Assembly (NCBI RefSeq): GCF_034931025.1
Contig: NZ_JAYGIL010000006.1
Location: 62,001 to 126,000 of the forward strand
DNA: 64,000 bases
Direction of reading: 5' to 3'
Origin: Arcicella gelida
GTDB taxonomy: Bacteria > Bacteroidota > Bacteroidia > Cytophagales > Spirosomataceae
Shown: positions 32,985 through 42,958 of the stretch, one piece after another
Layout: each line of letters starts with the position of its first letter
Numbering within the stretch: position 1 is the stretch's first letter
Made by a program: the position numbers and the translations under genes
Notes under the pieces: generated by a model
Told to the model about the DNA's origin: nothing
Seen by the model: the letters and a program-made list of their open reading frames with translations, nothing else
Database searches by the model: none

Positions 32985-35972
32985 CTATCTCCCACAAATC
33001 CTCTTATAATCACAATATTGGCATTTGTCTTGGTCTTTGGTTTTTTCAAAAGGTTTTTCGGGATTGAGTAACTCGCTGACAAATTGTTGTAAGTACTTTT
33101 CGGAATCTGCTACAAAGTCCATCGCTGTTTCGCCTGCATTAAAGGCAATTTTTTGTTCTAATAAACCTGCATCAATATTTCTGAATGAATAAATACCTGC
33201 ACTTACTTCATTATCAATTTCGGGCAATTTCGTTCCTCTGATACTCAAGCCTTTGCTTGAAAGCATTTGTTTCAATACCATGTATTTATACAACCAAAGT
33301 TGTCTGAATTTATCTTTATCCGTATCGCCCAATAGTTTTTCTTCCAAATCTTCTGGCTTCATGCTCAGTTCTTTGGCTTCCACTTTACCCGTTTTATAGT
33401 CAATTACTCTGATTTTATTGCCCGATACTCTATCCAATCGGTCAATCCTACCCGCAATTTTCACAGGTAATACTTTGTCATTTACTTTTGCATTAAAAGT
33501 AACTTTCAACGTTTTTTCTACATCCAATAATTCAATCGGGAAAACCTCATTTTCCAATTGGTAATTGATAAATTTCTTAACAATCGTTTCCCCAATTTGG
33601 TAAAGAATAAAGTTCATTCCATCATCTGCTTTCAAACCTTGATTGGTCTGGAGAAAGGCTTCTTTCAGATAAGTATCAATGTTTTCGAGTATTGTTTGTA
33701 AATCTTCTTTCTCTACTTTACTTCCTTTTTCTACAAAGGTTTTGTCGATATTTTCAAAAGTTTTATGAATCCAATTCCCAAAAGTGTCAACACCGATTTT
33801 CTCTTCTACTTCCTCTTCCTGTGCGATTCCTGCAATGCGTGTAAAATAATATTTGAGCGAACAATCCAAAAACTGATTCATCTGAGAAGGAAATATTCCT
33901 TTTTCCGTAATTTCTTGTTCGATAAATGCCAAAATATCGGCTGTTTTTTGAATCAACAAAGGTGTTTCTTCTTTATCCTCAGTTTCCTCCAAACCAATAA
34001 ATTTCACATTCGGATAAGTAATGTCAAGGTTAGGATTTAGCTTGGATAATTCATGTTCAATCTGCAAAATAAAGCGACTTTTCTCACCAGCTCCATAAGT
34101 ATCCGAAGGCAAAACGTGAACAAGTACTACTTCTTTAGCACGCTGCATGAGCCTAAAAAAGTGATAAGCCATTACGGCATCGGCGTGATTGTGGGTTGGT
34201 AAATTAAATTGTGGGTCGCTGAGAGCATCAAAAGGAATTAAAGTATTTTGTCTTTTGCCTTGCGGTAGTGTTTTTTCATTGACCGACAAAATGATTACTT
34301 TTTCAAAATCAAGGGTACGGGTTTCCAACATTCCCATGATTTGTAAACTTTCATCCGTTTCAGATTCAAAAGGAATTTTGGTTTGTTTAATCAATTCATA
34401 CAAGAAAGTTTTGAAACTTCGGATACTTACCGTGTCGCCACGTTCATCCAGAATTACTTCCATTCTTTGTAAAATCAAGTAAAATTGATAGAGATATTCC
34501 GTCTCAATAGCATCTTGATTTTCTTTGTAAACTTCTCTTAATAAGTCGATTAACTCATAAAAACACTTGACCGCATTTTTGGGTTTGTTGTACCAATGTT
34601 TAAAAATACTTTCAAAAAGAGGTTCATATTCTCCAATTTCTAAAAGCTCTTTTGAGCTAAGAAAAACACGATTTCTTTCCGTGATTTCATGGAGGGTTTT
34701 TCGGATGGGGTTTTCTTTCGGTTCGTTTTGTTCCGCTTTAAACCGTATCAACTCATACCTCCTCAAAAATGGATGATTCAGTACTCTTACAATTTGTCGA
34801 TGCGAGAATTTTGGAATTTTTACCGTTCCGCCATCTTCTGTTTTGAATTCTACTAAGTTCTTCTGCAACTCAAAAAGAGCATCAACCAACGTAAAAAGCA
34901 TAGAATTTCGCAAAGAAAGCCCCATCGTGACGTTAAAATCTTTGACTGATTCATCTAAAGAATTCATCACAGGTACTAATAAATTCTCGTCACCCAAAAC
35001 GATTGCCGTTTGCGATTTAGGAATTGTTGCGTCTATTTTTGAAGTATTTTCCCAATCCTTAAAAATATGTCCTGCTACTTTCGCCTGTACACTGGCATTG
35101 GCAACGCCAATAATCTGAATCTTCTTTTTACCTTTTAATAATTCATCCGACTGCCATTTCCACTCTTCATTGAAAAGAGGAGTAATACCATTTTTCTCAT
35201 CGCCATTTTTATAATAACGCAACCAGTTTCCTGCTTTCTGGTCTTTGTTGTAGAGATAATAAGCGTCTGAATCCCAAAGGGTTTCGGCAAAGCCTTTCCT
35301 TTTTAGTAAAGTACGAATGATTTTTTCTTCGGCATCACTCAAGGCATTAAAGCCCACGAAGTAATACTTTGTATGACGCTCTTTGCTTAAAATATATTTT
35401 TCGACATTTTCGGCTAATTCTCGATAAGCCATGCCACGGTAATGCAAACCTTTGTCTGCCAAACGCTGCCGAAGGTTTTGATAAACCGTAAAAATATTCT
35501 CGAAAAGTTTGAAGTAACGGTCGGTGCGGTCGGTTTGTAGTTTTCTATCTCTTTGCGACTCTCCCAATTGCATTTGCCAACGTTCAATCGCTTTGGCTTC
35601 CGACATATAAGCAAACAAAGCTTTGGCATCTACTAAATATTGGTCGATTTTATCAAAATCGTTCAGCAATGTACTTGCCCAAGTCATGAATCTTTCAAAG
35701 ACAACATTCGGGTCAATTTCCTTAAAAACATCGTACAATTCAAACAACAAAGCCACTTGGTCGATTTGGCGAACGCCCGTCATGGTATTCACAAAATCGT
35801 CGATTGCCAGTACATCGGGAGCTAAAAAAGGCTTATCAGAAAGCTTCGCCAAAGCATCTTTGAAATACAAAACCCCACGTCGAGAAGGAATCACGATACA
35901 AACCCGACTAAGCTGATTGAGGGAATGTTGTTTAAAAATATATTCAGCGGCTTGGTCGAGGAAAGTTTGCAT
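32985..35972 (-). CDS. AddB-like PD-(D/E)XK exonuclease / inactivated helicase protein
   Basis: About 995 residues from ATG 35972 (QTFLDQAAEYIFKQH); an upstream 16-codon extension is less likely. The first two thirds resemble a UvrD/AddB-type helicase fold with degraded nucleotide motifs (CIVIPSRRGVLYFKDAL, TAIVLGDENLLVPVMNSL). The C-terminal PD-(D/E)XK nuclease domain has IRVIDYKTGKVEA (catalytic Asp and Lys), and the last residues CQYCDYKRICGR supply Cys ligands for an iron-sulfur cluster, with the first Cys far upstream near NQFLDCSLKYYF. It should work with an AddA-type helicase-nuclease in double-strand break repair; addA is not in the window. Confidence 0.87.
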   Translation of the reverse strand: MQTFLDQAAEYIFKQHSLNQLSRVCIVIPSRRGVLYFKDALAKLSDKPFLAPDVLAIDDFVNTMTGVRQIDQVALLFELYDVFKEIDPNVVFERFMTWASTLLNDFDKIDQYLVDAKALFAYMSEAKAIERWQMQLGESQRDRKLQTDRTDRYFKLFENIFTVYQNLRQRLADKGLHYRGMAYRELAENVEKYILSKERHTKYYFVGFNALSDAEEKIIRTLLKRKGFAETLWDSDAYYLYNKDQKAGNWLRYYKNGDEKNGITPLFNEEWKWQSDELLKGKKKIQIIGVANASVQAKVAGHIFKDWENTSKIDATIPKSQTAIVLGDENLLVPVMNSLDESVKDFNVTMGLSLRNSMLFTLVDALFELQKNLVEFKTEDGGTVKIPKFSHRQIVRVLNHPFLRRYELIRFKAEQNEPKENPIRKTLHEITERNRVFLSSKELLEIGEYEPLFESIFKHWYNKPKNAVKCFYELIDLLREVYKENQDAIETEYLYQFYLILQRMEVILDERGDTVSIRSFKTFLYELIKQTKIPFESETDESLQIMGMLETRTLDFEKVIILSVNEKTLPQGKRQNTLIPFDALSDPQFNLPTHNHADAVMAYHFFRLMQRAKEVVLVHVLPSDTYGAGEKSRFILQIEHELSKLNPNLDITYPNVKFIGLEETEDKEETPLLIQKTADILAFIEQEITEKGIFPSQMNQFLDCSLKYYFTRIAGIAQEEEVEEKIGVDTFGNWIHKTFENIDKTFVEKGSKVEKEDLQTILENIDTYLKEAFLQTNQGLKADDGMNFILYQIGETIVKKFINYQLENEVFPIELLDVEKTLKVTFNAKVNDKVLPVKIAGRIDRLDRVSGNKIRVIDYKTGKVEAKELSMKPEDLEEKLLGDTDKDKFRQLWLYKYMVLKQMLSSKGLSIRGTKLPEIDNEVSAGIYSFRNIDAGLLEQKIAFNAGETAMDFVADSEKYLQQFVSELLNPEKPFEKTKDQDKCQYCDYKRICGR

Positions 35973-36125
35973 GAGTTTGATTTGAAAGTTTGGAAATTTG
36001 AAGATTTGAAGATTTATCAAACTTCATTTTTTGTAGATAAATATAAATGTGAAGTATGAATTATTAATTATGAAATGTAGTTCATTAAGCTGACAAAAAA
36101 TAAAATTGCTTGAATAAATTAAACT

Positions 36126-36188
36126 TTGTAGTGGCAACCCTTGCGGTTGCTCGACGCTGAACGGCAACCGCAAGGGTTGCCGCTACAA
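36126..36188. repeat. REP-like palindrome, near-perfect
   Basis: Two 25-base arms (36126-36150 and 36164-36188) match inverted with one mismatch; they contain GGCAACCCTTGCGGTTGC and its inverse around a 13-base loop. It is much richer in G+C than its surroundings. A decayed copy lies at 15945-16008. It looks like a mobile intergenic palindrome spread through the genome, not a terminator. The rest of the 36021-36343 gap holds only AT-rich sequence. Confidence 0.85.
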
Positions 36189-36343
36189 TATGTAAAAAGA
36201 GAATTCCTAAAATCTCTTAAACGGTTATTCTGTAATGAAGTTTAACAATCTCTAAAATTCCAAAAGTCTCTAAAACTCTTGCTTCTTCTATCTAAAATCT
36301 TTATTCTTAAAGTCTTAAAGTCCAAAATCCTAAAGTCCTCAAT

Positions 36344-36961
36344 TCAATGTACCCTATCCCCTCTCATTTCCAAATTTTTCATAATATTTGCTTCCATTTC
36401 CAGCCATTCATTCCAACGTTGTTTCACGTAAGTTTCAGGCAAGTACTCTTTCGCAAGGTCGATAAAATTGACGTAATGTCCAGCTTCCGAAATCATCAAT
36501 TCATGGTAAAATTCTCTTAAACTTTCATCCGAAATTTCTAAAGAAAGTAATCTAAAACGTTCGCAACTACGGGCTTCAATCAGGGCATTCATAAATAACC
36601 TTTCACCCAATTGTTCTTCACGAGAACCACCACGTTTCATTCCCTCGTACAACTGATGCACATATAAATCTTTACGAGGATTCCCCAACGCCAAGCCACG
36701 TTTATCCAATTCTTTAATTACCATTCTAAAATGCGCCCATTCTTCCGAAACCACAGGCATCAATACTTCTCTGAGTTTTTCTTTTTCAGGAAACTGAATA
36801 ATTAACGAAATGCAAGACGAAGCTGCTTTTTGTTCGCAATAAGCATGGTCAATCAAGATTTCTTCAATATTTTTTTCGGCAATATTTACCCAACGTGGGT
36901 CTGTTGGGAGTTTTAAACCTAACATCGTTTTTGTAGCGTATTGTTTTTGTTCGTTGGTCAT
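36344..36961 (-). CDS. miaE: tRNA-(ms2io6A)-hydroxylase
   Basis: 205 residues, normal length. A di-iron monooxygenase that hydroxylates ms2i6A at tRNA position 37. The ferritin-like ligand set is visible: CEQKAASSC (first Glu), SEEWAHFRM (Glu-x-x-His), EARSCERF (second Glu pair) and SEAGHYVNF (Glu-x-x-His). Its substrate requires MiaA and MiaB, not in the window. Monocistronic, leftward. Confidence 0.93.
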   Translation of the reverse strand: MTNEQKQYATKTMLGLKLPTDPRWVNIAEKNIEEILIDHAYCEQKAASSCISLIIQFPEKEKLREVLMPVVSEEWAHFRMVIKELDKRGLALGNPRKDLYVHQLYEGMKRGGSREEQLGERLFMNALIEARSCERFRLLSLEISDESLREFYHELMISEAGHYVNFIDLAKEYLPETYVKQRWNEWLEMEANIMKNLEMRGDRVH

Positions 36962-37187
36962 ATATTTTGGCTTTAGGCGATAGGCTGTAAGCTTTAGGCT
37001 ATCGGACTTTTTAGCTACTACTATCAGCCAGTCGTCAGTAATCAGCCTTTAATTTTACTTTTTGTCTCTTCTTATCTTTAAAAATTTACCCGTTGATTTC
37101 GGAGATTTTTAGTCCTAAAATCTTATCTCTTGCTTCTTGGCTCTTTTGTCTTGCGTCTAAAAACCCTAAAGTCTTCAAGTCTAAAAA

Positions 37188-39203
37188 TTAATCAAAAAGC
37201 AACCATTGTAAGCCAAAGCCAAATGTTTTGCCCATTCCTAAAAAGCCTGGAGCGGCGTAATATCCATTTCCTAAAATTCCTTGAGCTACATTGGCAAATT
37301 TGAAAAATAAACGCACTCTGTTGATACGCATATCGGCGAAAGCATCCGCTTGCAAATAACCATTTATCATTTGTCTATCTTGCAAATGAAATTGTTGAAT
37401 GGCTGGCATATAAGCATCGGCATAATAATTTGATTTATAATGAAGCTCCAAACCTGTTTGGATAAAGAGCTTTTTCTTATACAATAAATCAAAAGCTAGA
37501 CGAGTACTAGCAAATATCTTTGGAATTCTGATTAAATCTGGTCCAGTTGTCGTTGTCAAGTACAATTGGGAAATGGTAGAAAATACTCCTTTTCGGAAGT
37601 CCATTCCCAAACCAGCCCTAAAAATAGCAATATCTTCTGTTGCCTGTTTTACAAAAGACAAGGTATCGTAATAAATATAACTGTTGATTAAATTAATATC
37701 TACACTTGGTCGAAGCGTCAATTTTCCAAACTTAGGACTTGCCGAAGCATAAGCATGATAAGTTTGCATATTGTTACTGATACCACGGTCAGTCACGAAA
37801 GCTGTAGTATTTTTATCCCAACGAAAACCATCATTAAACGTAACTTGCTGTACCAAAGTTGGCGAAGTGGACATGGCTTTTCCGCCAATATTTAGCCATT
37901 TTCCTTGAAATTCTACATTCAATTTAAAATCACTTCCTGTTAATAAATACTCCAATTCTGCAAAAGCCCTAGTACTGTCTTTGAAGTATTGGTTCAGCCA
38001 AACGCCCAAAAAGTTTTCATTTCTGCTAATACTATAATTGTACAATGGATTGGTAAATCCAAAGAAACGCTGGCGTAAATGCAAACGATAATTAAAACCT
38101 CTGTAAAATCCTTTTATTCCCGATTTATGTTCAAAAATACTGTATTGACTTTCGTTATAGAGTGAATCTAACTTCATTTTAGCCGTCACTGCGGCATCTG
38201 TGGTGTAACGAGAAGCTTTGCCTAAAGTATCATAAGCAATTGGGTAAAATCCGTTCGTCCAATTCGCAACATAATCTGGATCTCTGAATTGCACTTTTCT
38301 GGTTTGATAATCAAGTACTTGATACACCTGAAAAGCTTTATATCCAACATACTCATGATAAAGATGAAGATTATAAAATTTATCTCTGGTAGCAGCATTA
38401 TTCAAAATAGCGGCATTATTACCTTGTTGAAGTATCAAATCATAGCTTCTACCTTGTGGTAAAACACCACCTTCGTCGTTTGAATTATGGTCTGATAAAT
38501 TGGCATAAGCCAACAATTGATACTTTTTGTTTTTGGTTTGGTAATTGGTATGAATCATAAAATCCCAATGACCCAAGGCATTTTTATTGGTCGAAGTAGA
38601 ACTCGTTACCAATTGTTTGTTAGTCACAATTCTTTGTAGATTGACACTAAAATTCCACAAAGAATCAACATTTCGGCTAAATTCAAATTGCAATAAATCT
38701 TGCGTATTTCCGCCAGTTACATAAACCAAATTGGTAAAAGGCGAACGAGTATTAAAATACCGCACTTGACTTGGTTTGAAAGAATAAAGTGAATACGCAT
38801 CATAGCCAAGCATCGTTCCGATTTGTTCGGGTGCTTGAAAGAAGATTGGACGAATGGCTGTACCAATATTCCCTAAATCTTGGTACATATTTCTGTAACG
38901 TTGAACAAAATTAAAATTATGTCCTTCGCCAATTGTCGTATCAATCGTATAAAGCTTTTTCCGATTATTAAAAACGTCTTCTTCTAAAAAGTACTTGGTA
39001 GAAGTTGGGCCATAAATAACTTTTGTTGAGTCATCTACGCCTGCTCTTCCTGTAGTACTTTTAGCTTTATCTGTTGTTTTTCCTTGTGGAAAATTATTGT
39101 TTGACTGCGTTCCTGTACCAAAACCAGAAGTAGGAAACTGAGCCAATAAGACTTCCGAAATAAGAAGCCCTAAAAATGTTAGGATATATCTTTTGAAATT
39201 CAC
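37188..39203 (-). CDS. Putative porin of Bacteroidota type
   Basis: 671 residues. The start is GTG at 39201-39203; it is the right one because the signal peptide (ILTFLGLLISEVLLAQ) begins immediately after and no in-frame ATG stands upstream. The mature protein is a beta-barrel of the family annotated as putative porin, with many aromatic, alternating strands (LAYANLSDHNSNDEGG, FNYRLHLRQRFFGFTN) and a terminal strand ending GLQWLLFD. There is no plug or TonB box, so it is a passive channel or barrel in the outer membrane. It lies 90 bases from lpxK, so a shared envelope operon is possible. Confidence 0.9.
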   Translation of the reverse strand: MNFKRYILTFLGLLISEVLLAQFPTSGFGTGTQSNNNFPQGKTTDKAKSTTGRAGVDDSTKVIYGPTSTKYFLEEDVFNNRKKLYTIDTTIGEGHNFNFVQRYRNMYQDLGNIGTAIRPIFFQAPEQIGTMLGYDAYSLYSFKPSQVRYFNTRSPFTNLVYVTGGNTQDLLQFEFSRNVDSLWNFSVNLQRIVTNKQLVTSSTSTNKNALGHWDFMIHTNYQTKNKKYQLLAYANLSDHNSNDEGGVLPQGRSYDLILQQGNNAAILNNAATRDKFYNLHLYHEYVGYKAFQVYQVLDYQTRKVQFRDPDYVANWTNGFYPIAYDTLGKASRYTTDAAVTAKMKLDSLYNESQYSIFEHKSGIKGFYRGFNYRLHLRQRFFGFTNPLYNYSISRNENFLGVWLNQYFKDSTRAFAELEYLLTGSDFKLNVEFQGKWLNIGGKAMSTSPTLVQQVTFNDGFRWDKNTTAFVTDRGISNNMQTYHAYASASPKFGKLTLRPSVDINLINSYIYYDTLSFVKQATEDIAIFRAGLGMDFRKGVFSTISQLYLTTTTGPDLIRIPKIFASTRLAFDLLYKKKLFIQTGLELHYKSNYYADAYMPAIQQFHLQDRQMINGYLQADAFADMRINRVRLFFKFANVAQGILGNGYYAAPGFLGMGKTFGFGLQWLLFD

Positions 39204-39293
39204 GATGCAAAATTAAATAAAAAAGGCGAAAGAGGGTCAAACGGATTTGGCTTGAAATGACTCAAAAAACATAAAAGTCTTTTATCTACTAAT

Positions 39294-40349
39294 TTAGGCT
39301 TTACTTTTTGATGGTTTACAGTTTTTCAATACTAATTCATTAAATACTTCTCCGCTTTCATTCAGAAAGTAAATTTCGATGGGTAAATAAAACATTGGAA
39401 TTCCTTCCGATTTTTCACTTTCCAGAAAAATCTGAAATTTAACCATGTCTTTTTCTGTCATCAAAATACTTTTATTTGTTGAAGGAATTTTATGAAAAGT
39501 TTCAAGAATAAAGTCCAAATCTTTATCTGTAAAATGATGATGATCTTTATAAATTAAATGTTGTGTTACTTTAAAATGTTGCCGACAATATGTTTCAAAA
39601 GTTTCTGGTCTGGCAATTCCCGAAACCAACAATACTGTTTCAGCAAAATCTTTGCTGGAATTTTTATTCATTATTTGTGGAACTCCATAACGAATTCCAG
39701 TAAAAAAAATGGGCGTTTCCGCTGACAGGTACGGAGTAATTTTACTCGCAATTTGTTGCTGATCGGTTTTTAGCAAATCATCGGGACATTTACTGACGAT
39801 TAAAATATCTGCTCTTTTAGCACCATGTCTTCGTTCACGGAGTCTTCCAGCAGGAAAAGTGAAATCTTTATCAATTGGTCGATAAAAATCCATCAAGAGT
39901 ATATTCAAAGATGGTTTGACAGCACGATGTTGAAAAGCATCGTCTAAAATCACTAAATCTGTTACTGGAAATGTTGAAAAAATAGCATTTAATGCCTCTG
40001 CTCTTTTTTCCCCAACCGAAACATTTACTTCGTTTTTATACTTATTATAAAATTGCATGGGTTCGTCTCCAATTGTTTCGGCTGTAGCATTTTTATCAGC
40101 CAGAATAAAACCTTTCGTTTTTCGACCATAGCCACGACTTAACGTAACAATGCTAAAATCCTTTTTGAGTAATCGAATTAAATATTCAACGTGTGGACTT
40201 TTCCCTGTTCCGCCAACAGTTAAATTACCAACATTGATAATCGGTTTGTCAAAAGTACTCACGCTAAAAAACTGATTATCGTAACAGTAATTTCTAAAAT
40301 CGGTAACCAAACCATAAAGCCAAGAAAAAGGTAAAAGAAGAAAACGCAT
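39294..40349 (-). CDS. lpxK: Tetraacyldisaccharide 4'-kinase (lipid A biosynthesis)
   Basis: 351 residues from ATG 40349, where family similarity begins (RFLLLPFSWLYGLV); the upstream in-frame 47 codons are dominated by AT-rich low-complexity sequence. LpxK phosphorylates lipid A disaccharide at the 4' position on the inner membrane. The P-loop is NLTVGGTGKSPHVEYL and the Walker B/aspartate region is LVILDDAFQHRAVKPS, both typical, followed by PAGRLRERRHGAKRAD. The early hydrophobic helix is a membrane tether. The enzyme confirms an LPS-bearing Gram-negative. Confidence 0.95.
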   Translation of the reverse strand: MRFLLLPFSWLYGLVTDFRNYCYDNQFFSVSTFDKPIINVGNLTVGGTGKSPHVEYLIRLLKKDFSIVTLSRGYGRKTKGFILADKNATAETIGDEPMQFYNKYKNEVNVSVGEKRAEALNAIFSTFPVTDLVILDDAFQHRAVKPSLNILLMDFYRPIDKDFTFPAGRLRERRHGAKRADILIVSKCPDDLLKTDQQQIASKITPYLSAETPIFFTGIRYGVPQIMNKNSSKDFAETVLLVSGIARPETFETYCRQHFKVTQHLIYKDHHHFTDKDLDFILETFHKIPSTNKSILMTEKDMVKFQIFLESEKSEGIPMFYLPIEIYFLNESGEVFNELVLKNCKPSKSKA

Positions 40350-40692
40350 ATTTTTAGCATTAAGAATAAAATGAGCTGTCAGCAAAATATTAGCTATTGT
40401 TCGGATTATGGTTTTATTTTTCTTTAAAATCAAATTCAAAAAATTATTTAATTTCCAGTTTTCACAAAAAATAAAAATTTTACAATGCAAAATTCATAAA
40501 GAGTTCTGACTTTTTACTAATTTCAACTCCCTTTTAAGATACTTTAACGGAGTACTTGTCTCACAGAAGATCTTTCCAGAACCATTAATACACAGACAAT
40601 CAGACGATTAATGTAAAATAATTGCTGAAATTATTTTATTTCGGTATCAATCTTATTGCTAAATTCTTTTAAAAAATTGGGCTTACCAGAAA

Positions 40693-41787
40693 ATGAGTCT
40701 TAAAGCTGTCTTTGCAAAATATACGCTAGATTTTAAATTCGAGGCAGGAACGTCTCGAGGTGTGTTGACGCACAAAGATAGTTACTTCATTAAGATTTTT
40801 GACTCTGACAACCCTACGGTTTTCGGCTTAGGTGAGTGTGCCCCACTGAAAGGACTCAGTATTGACGACCGCCCAGATTTTGAATTACAGCTTTTAGGTA
40901 TCTGCGAAAACTTCAATACGCTTGAATTAGAAGTTTATCCTTGGAACCTAAACATCATTCTTGAACAAGTACTAGAAAAATCTTTCCCATCTGTCGTTTT
41001 CGGTTTTGAAACCGCCATGCTTGATTTGATGAACGGTGGAAAACGAAAAGTTTTCAACAATGCTTTTGCCAAAGCTGAACGCCAAATTGACATCAATGGA
41101 TTGGTTTGGATGGGAAGTAAAGATTTTATGCTTCGCCAAATTGACCAAAAGTTGGAAGCTGGCTATCATACCATCAAAATAAAAGTTGGTGCAATAGACT
41201 TTGATAAAGAGTGTGAATTATTAGAATATATCCGAAAACGCTACACGCCACAACAAGTTACGTTAAGGGTAGATGCCAACGGAGCCTTTTCGATTGATGA
41301 AGTATTACCAAAACTTCAACGACTTTCTCAATATCAATTGCATTCAATTGAACAGCCTATTCGCCAAGGAAATGAGGATTTGATGGCAGAACTTTGCAAG
41401 GTTACGCCTATTCCAATTGCCTTGGATGAAGAACTCATTGGCGTTCGTGAATACACTGAAAAATATAAATTGCTAAAAAAAATAATGCCTCAGTACATTA
41501 TTTTGAAACCTACTTTAGTTGGCGGTTTTCAACAATGTAGAGAATGGATTGAAAATGCCAATCGTTTAAAAATTGGTTGGTGGCTTACTTCAGCTTTAGA
41601 ATCGAACGTTGGTTTGAATGCCATCACACAATTTACGGCTGAATTCAACAATCCATTGCCGCAAGGACTAGGAACTGGACAACTTTACCATAATAATATC
41701 GCTTCGCCATTAGAAATTAGTGATGGAAAAATTTTACATAATCCACAACAAGCTTGGGATTTAGCTCCCTTGAGCTTCTTAATTTAG
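40693..41787 (+). CDS. menC: o-Succinylbenzoate synthase / enolase-superfamily enzyme
   Basis: 364 residues of the muconate-lactonizing enzyme subgroup. Catalytic acid-base Lys lies in TIKIKVG (KxK), metal ligands are in RVDANGAF, HSIEQPIR and ALDEEL, and the second Lys is in ILKPTLVGG. The KPTLVGG ending is the usual form in MenC, which dehydrates SHCHC to o-succinylbenzoate in menaquinone synthesis, the main quinone of Bacteroidota. A dipeptide epimerase is the main alternative; the KPTLVGG element favours MenC. No other men gene is adjacent, and the start at 40693 leaves a 340-base gap from lpxK. Confidence 0.84.
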   Translation: MSLKAVFAKYTLDFKFEAGTSRGVLTHKDSYFIKIFDSDNPTVFGLGECAPLKGLSIDDRPDFELQLLGICENFNTLELEVYPWNLNIILEQVLEKSFPSVVFGFETAMLDLMNGGKRKVFNNAFAKAERQIDINGLVWMGSKDFMLRQIDQKLEAGYHTIKIKVGAIDFDKECELLEYIRKRYTPQQVTLRVDANGAFSIDEVLPKLQRLSQYQLHSIEQPIRQGNEDLMAELCKVTPIPIALDEELIGVREYTEKYKLLKKIMPQYIILKPTLVGGFQQCREWIENANRLKIGWWLTSALESNVGLNAITQFTAEFNNPLPQGLGTGQLYHNNIASPLEISDGKILHNPQQAWDLAPLSFLI

Positions 41788-41880
41788 GATTTTAAAAAGA
41801 TAAATTTTTGCCGATAAATTTGAGATTCAACGCAGGACTTTGCAATTTTGTATCATATATCAATTACAAAATTTAATTCA

Positions 41881-42291
41881 ATGAATATTCAGGAACTTGA
41901 TAAAGAACTTCTTTCTTTGTTTGAAAAACGAATCGCTCTTAGCCAAATGGGTTACGACCATCGTGATTATGATGATGTAGAAGAAGCACTTCACGATTTA
42001 GAAGATGATTTTAATGATAAATACGGCGACTTTTTAGAAAGTATTCTTCAAGAAATTCACAAAGAATATTGTCCAGAGTCTGATGTACTTTTACCAACAG
42101 CTTATTTAGCTCGCTCTTTCAAAGAAACTAGCGATGGTGGTATTGAAGTAGGTGCTGATGCTGGTGTTGAAGTAGAATTAGAAGAAAATCCAATTGCCAA
42201 TGCAAGATTGATGCTTTTACCAAGCCCTACTAGAATTGTTTTAGTGGTTGGTAAAAAGAAAAAAATTGTATGGTCAGCAGATGCTGAGTAA
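41881..42291 (+). CDS. Acidic conserved hypothetical protein
   Basis: 136 residues from ATG 41881; an upstream TTG-started extension is unlikely. Very acidic: DYDDVEEALHDLEDDFNDKYGD forms a helical first half, PESDVLLPTAYLA the middle, and a beta-rich end RLMLLPSPTRIVLVVGKKKK closes it. It is cytoplasmic and of unknown function; I know close relatives only as hypothetical proteins of Cytophagales. It is 93 bases behind menC and followed by a terminator, so it may be the last gene of that transcript. Confidence 0.78.
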   Translation: MNIQELDKELLSLFEKRIALSQMGYDHRDYDDVEEALHDLEDDFNDKYGDFLESILQEIHKEYCPESDVLLPTAYLARSFKETSDGGIEVGADAGVEVELEENPIANARLMLLPSPTRIVLVVGKKKKIVWSADAE

Positions 42292-42356
42292 TATCTTCGG
42301 AGCTATCAATTGAATTTTTCTACCAAAGCATGTACTTTAGTTGAATAATGAAACAA

Positions 42357-42380
42357 AAAGGTCTCTGCGAAAGATGTTGC
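42357..42380 (+). terminator. Terminator after the acidic protein gene
   Basis: AAAGGTCTC and GAGACCTTT with additional inner pairs around GAAAGATGTT. A short T run follows. Confidence 0.75.
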
Positions 42381-42486
42381 GGAGACCTTTCTGGTTTGAA
42401 AATACCAAAAACCCATTTAAGCAAATTATTAATTTTACGAACATCCTATCAATACCTTAAATTGCCATAATAAATACAAAGATTAA

Positions 42487-42939
42487 ATGGAAAGTAAGTT
42501 TAGTGCCAATCTCAGAATTCTGAGAAAAAGAAATAAGTTGACGTTAGAAGCATTAGGCAAGATACTGGATGTAAGTAAAAGTGCTTTGTCTGATTATGAA
42601 AATGGGCATACTTTCCCTTCTTTGGATGTTTGTGATGCGATTTGTAATTACTTCGGAATCAATTTAGATAATTTACAGAAACTAGATTTTTCTGTGATTT
42701 CGGTTGAAGAGCTACAACAAAATCAACAAATTAAAGTTGAAACACCAAAAGATAATATTAACGATTTTAGTAATCCTTACAAGCAATTAGAATTTCATAA
42801 CAAATTACTTCACCAACAAATAGAAGGTTTGGGAATTCAATTGCAATTGCTAAAACAATTGCTTGAAAGTAAAGTTTCAGAAATAAAATCTTTACAAATT
42901 CAAATCAAATTACTCGAAGAAAAAATTCGTCATCAATAA
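42487..42939 (+). CDS. XRE-family regulator with coiled coil
   Basis: 150 residues. The HTH (about 6-62) is clear: LRILRKRNKLTLEALGKILD and SKSALSDYENGHTFPSLD, then VCDAICNYFGINLDNL. The C-terminal third (LEFHNKLLHQQIEGLGIQLQ and on) is a leucine-rich coiled coil for dimerisation. The layout parallels the regulator at 1817-2203 but sequences differ. It stands in core DNA, convergent with hemF. Target and signal unknown. Confidence 0.88.
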   Translation: MESKFSANLRILRKRNKLTLEALGKILDVSKSALSDYENGHTFPSLDVCDAICNYFGINLDNLQKLDFSVISVEELQQNQQIKVETPKDNINDFSNPYKQLEFHNKLLHQQIEGLGIQLQLLKQLLESKVSEIKSLQIQIKLLEEKIRHQ

Positions 42940-42958
42940 AAAAGGTTTAGAGTTGCCT

